Origin: Clostridiales bacterium
GTDB lineage: Bacteria; Bacillota; Clostridia; Lachnospirales; UBA12420
Assembly: GCA_003452395.1 (NCBI GenBank)
Contig: DMOI01000016.1
Location: 1-14,548, forward strand
Direction: 5' to 3'
Length of the DNA: 14,548 nt
Within the stretch, counting starts at the first letter, position 1. Each line of letters starts with the position of its first letter. Shown piece after piece: positions 13,853 through 14,548 of this stretch. Below the pieces are notes generated by a model. That model was not told the origin of the DNA. It worked only from the letters and a program-made list of their open reading frames with translations, and ran no database searches. The position numbers and the translations under genes were made by a program.

Positions 13853-14294
13853 TTGAAACTAGTAGAAACGCAGCATATAGAGTAGAAACGTGAGATGCCA
13901 ACTGACCTGGCAAGTGAGATTATTGCATTTGCTAATGCAGATGGTGGTAAGATATATATAGGTGTTGAAGATGATGGGACAGTAGTCGGGGTGAGTGACC
14001 CGGATGATGTGTCGCAAAGAATATCAAACATACTTTCAGATGCGATAGAGAAGGATTTAAAAGGTTATGTGAGCATAGAAAATGAAGTTATCGACGGAAA
14101 AAATGTGGTTGTAATTCATATAGCTAGAGGTGTTGACAGACCTTATTACATAAAAAGTGCAGGTCTTATGCCAAAAGGTGTATATGTAAGGGTTGGAACT
14201 ACCAAGAAACAAGCATCTGATGAACTTATTAAGCGTATGATTTATGAAAGTATGGATATGAGCTATGAAGGCAAGGCTTCACCAGAACAAGAGC
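13853..14294 (+). pseudogene. AlbA_2 (Schlafen-like) domain gene with internal stop, split by an intron
   Basis: From TTG 13853, after GGGTGG (13841-13846), the frame reads LKLVETQHIE, TAG (13883-13885), then KREMPTDLASEIIAFANADG. Homologues have ELKRE at the stop position, so TAG probably replaces a Leu codon. The downstream frame (ATG 13895) gives the AlbA_2 DNA-binding domain, with features GGKIYIGVEDDGTVVGV, then YYIKSAGLMPKGVYVRVGTT. These precede helicase-like or RecG-related C-terminal parts in putative transcription regulators. The frame ends at SPEQE, where homologues continue LTF; here the group II intron begins (14295). The rest of the gene is past the window. It is probably dead from the stop codon unless the internal ATG is used; the intron alone could splice out. 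Confidence 0.75.
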
Positions 14295-14548
14295 GTGCGT
14301 ACTGATAAGTTGTTATTGTACAATTGGTGGAAATCCAATCGGGAAAGTGCGAGTCGGTACACCCGTACTTAGCCTTGGGGACTGTAAAAGAATGAACACA
14401 CGCGGCAACGCACAGTCTTAAGCGTAGGCAAAGGAGAAAGCGAACCAAAATCAATAGATGAAGCGTAACACAGACCCGGAAATAGGGGTGTAAGTCGGAG
14501 AGGTCGATGGTAAGTTCGAGCCCGCAGACAAAATCTACTATATGCAAA
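14295..14548 (+). mobile_element. Group II intron, 5' part (continues past window)
   Basis: The sequence from GTGCG (14295-14299) onward fits the GUGYG 5' boundary of group II introns. It is non-coding and highly structured, in sharp contrast to the coding sequence before it. Visible pairs include GTAC (14299-14302) / GTAC (14317-14320) and ATTGG / CCAAT around a TGGAAAT loop, and motifs I recognise from clostridial introns are AAAGGAGAAAGCGAACC and GGGGTGTAAGTCGGAGAGGT. The base composition is richer in G than the surrounding genes. This would be domain I; the reverse transcriptase (LtrA-type) ORF in domain IV should lie downstream. It sits within the AlbA_2 gene in sense orientation, which would allow splicing. 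The class is not determined. Confidence 0.8.

Noticed and set aside
12423..13885. Recoded UAG codons (pyrrolysine) because two genes have in-frame TAG at otherwise conserved sites
   Set aside because: TAG ends normal genes in this window (the pilin-propeller gene and the ArsR gene), and both affected genes show other damage (truncation, intron).

Overview
The window is AT-rich DNA with strong AGGAGG-type ribosome binding sites, consensus sigma-A promoters and clostridial gene families. It most likely comes from a low-GC, anaerobic, Clostridia-like Firmicute chromosome. I cannot name the genus.

Left part (1-5526): a surface protein cut by the window edge begins with a type IV prepilin N-terminus and continues into seven 65-residue repeats, probably a seven-bladed beta-propeller, plus a C-terminal beta-rich domain. 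Next come an AT-rich gap with four 11-bp tandem repeats, a membrane-anchored DUF3137 protein, and a secreted WG-repeat protein ending in a copper amine oxidase N-terminal-like domain.

Middle (5590-8490): tRNA pseudouridine synthase TruA with a consensus promoter and terminator; a Fic-fold protein whose catalytic motif has lost its His; and a minus-strand gene of unknown function whose only good ribosome binding site lies in another frame from its long ORF, separated by a run of eight A residues.

Metalloid/redox operon (8521-12324): a consensus promoter with an overlapping inverted repeat drives seven closely packed genes: ArsR-type repressor, ArsP/DUF318-type permease, dicluster ferredoxin, membrane-anchored thioredoxin, CcdA, a small CxxC thioredoxin and a DUF2703 protein. 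The repressor and permease suggest arsenical sensing and efflux. The ferredoxin, CcdA and thioredoxins look like an electron-delivery chain across the membrane. Three products carry Cys-rich C-terminal tails. There is no arsB, arsC, arsM or arsA in view. This is the most system-like part of the window.

Right part (12325-14548): a graveyard of fragments. It holds an HxlR-family C-terminus with an internal stop, the C-terminal end of a chemotaxis receptor, a truncated RhuM-family gene, and an AlbA_2 (Schlafen-like) gene with an internal stop that is interrupted by the 5' end of a group II intron. Among them, on the minus strand, lies a complete-looking transcription unit (promoter, about 170 nt body, strong terminator) ending in the 3' half of a tRNA-Leu but lacking the tRNA 5' half.
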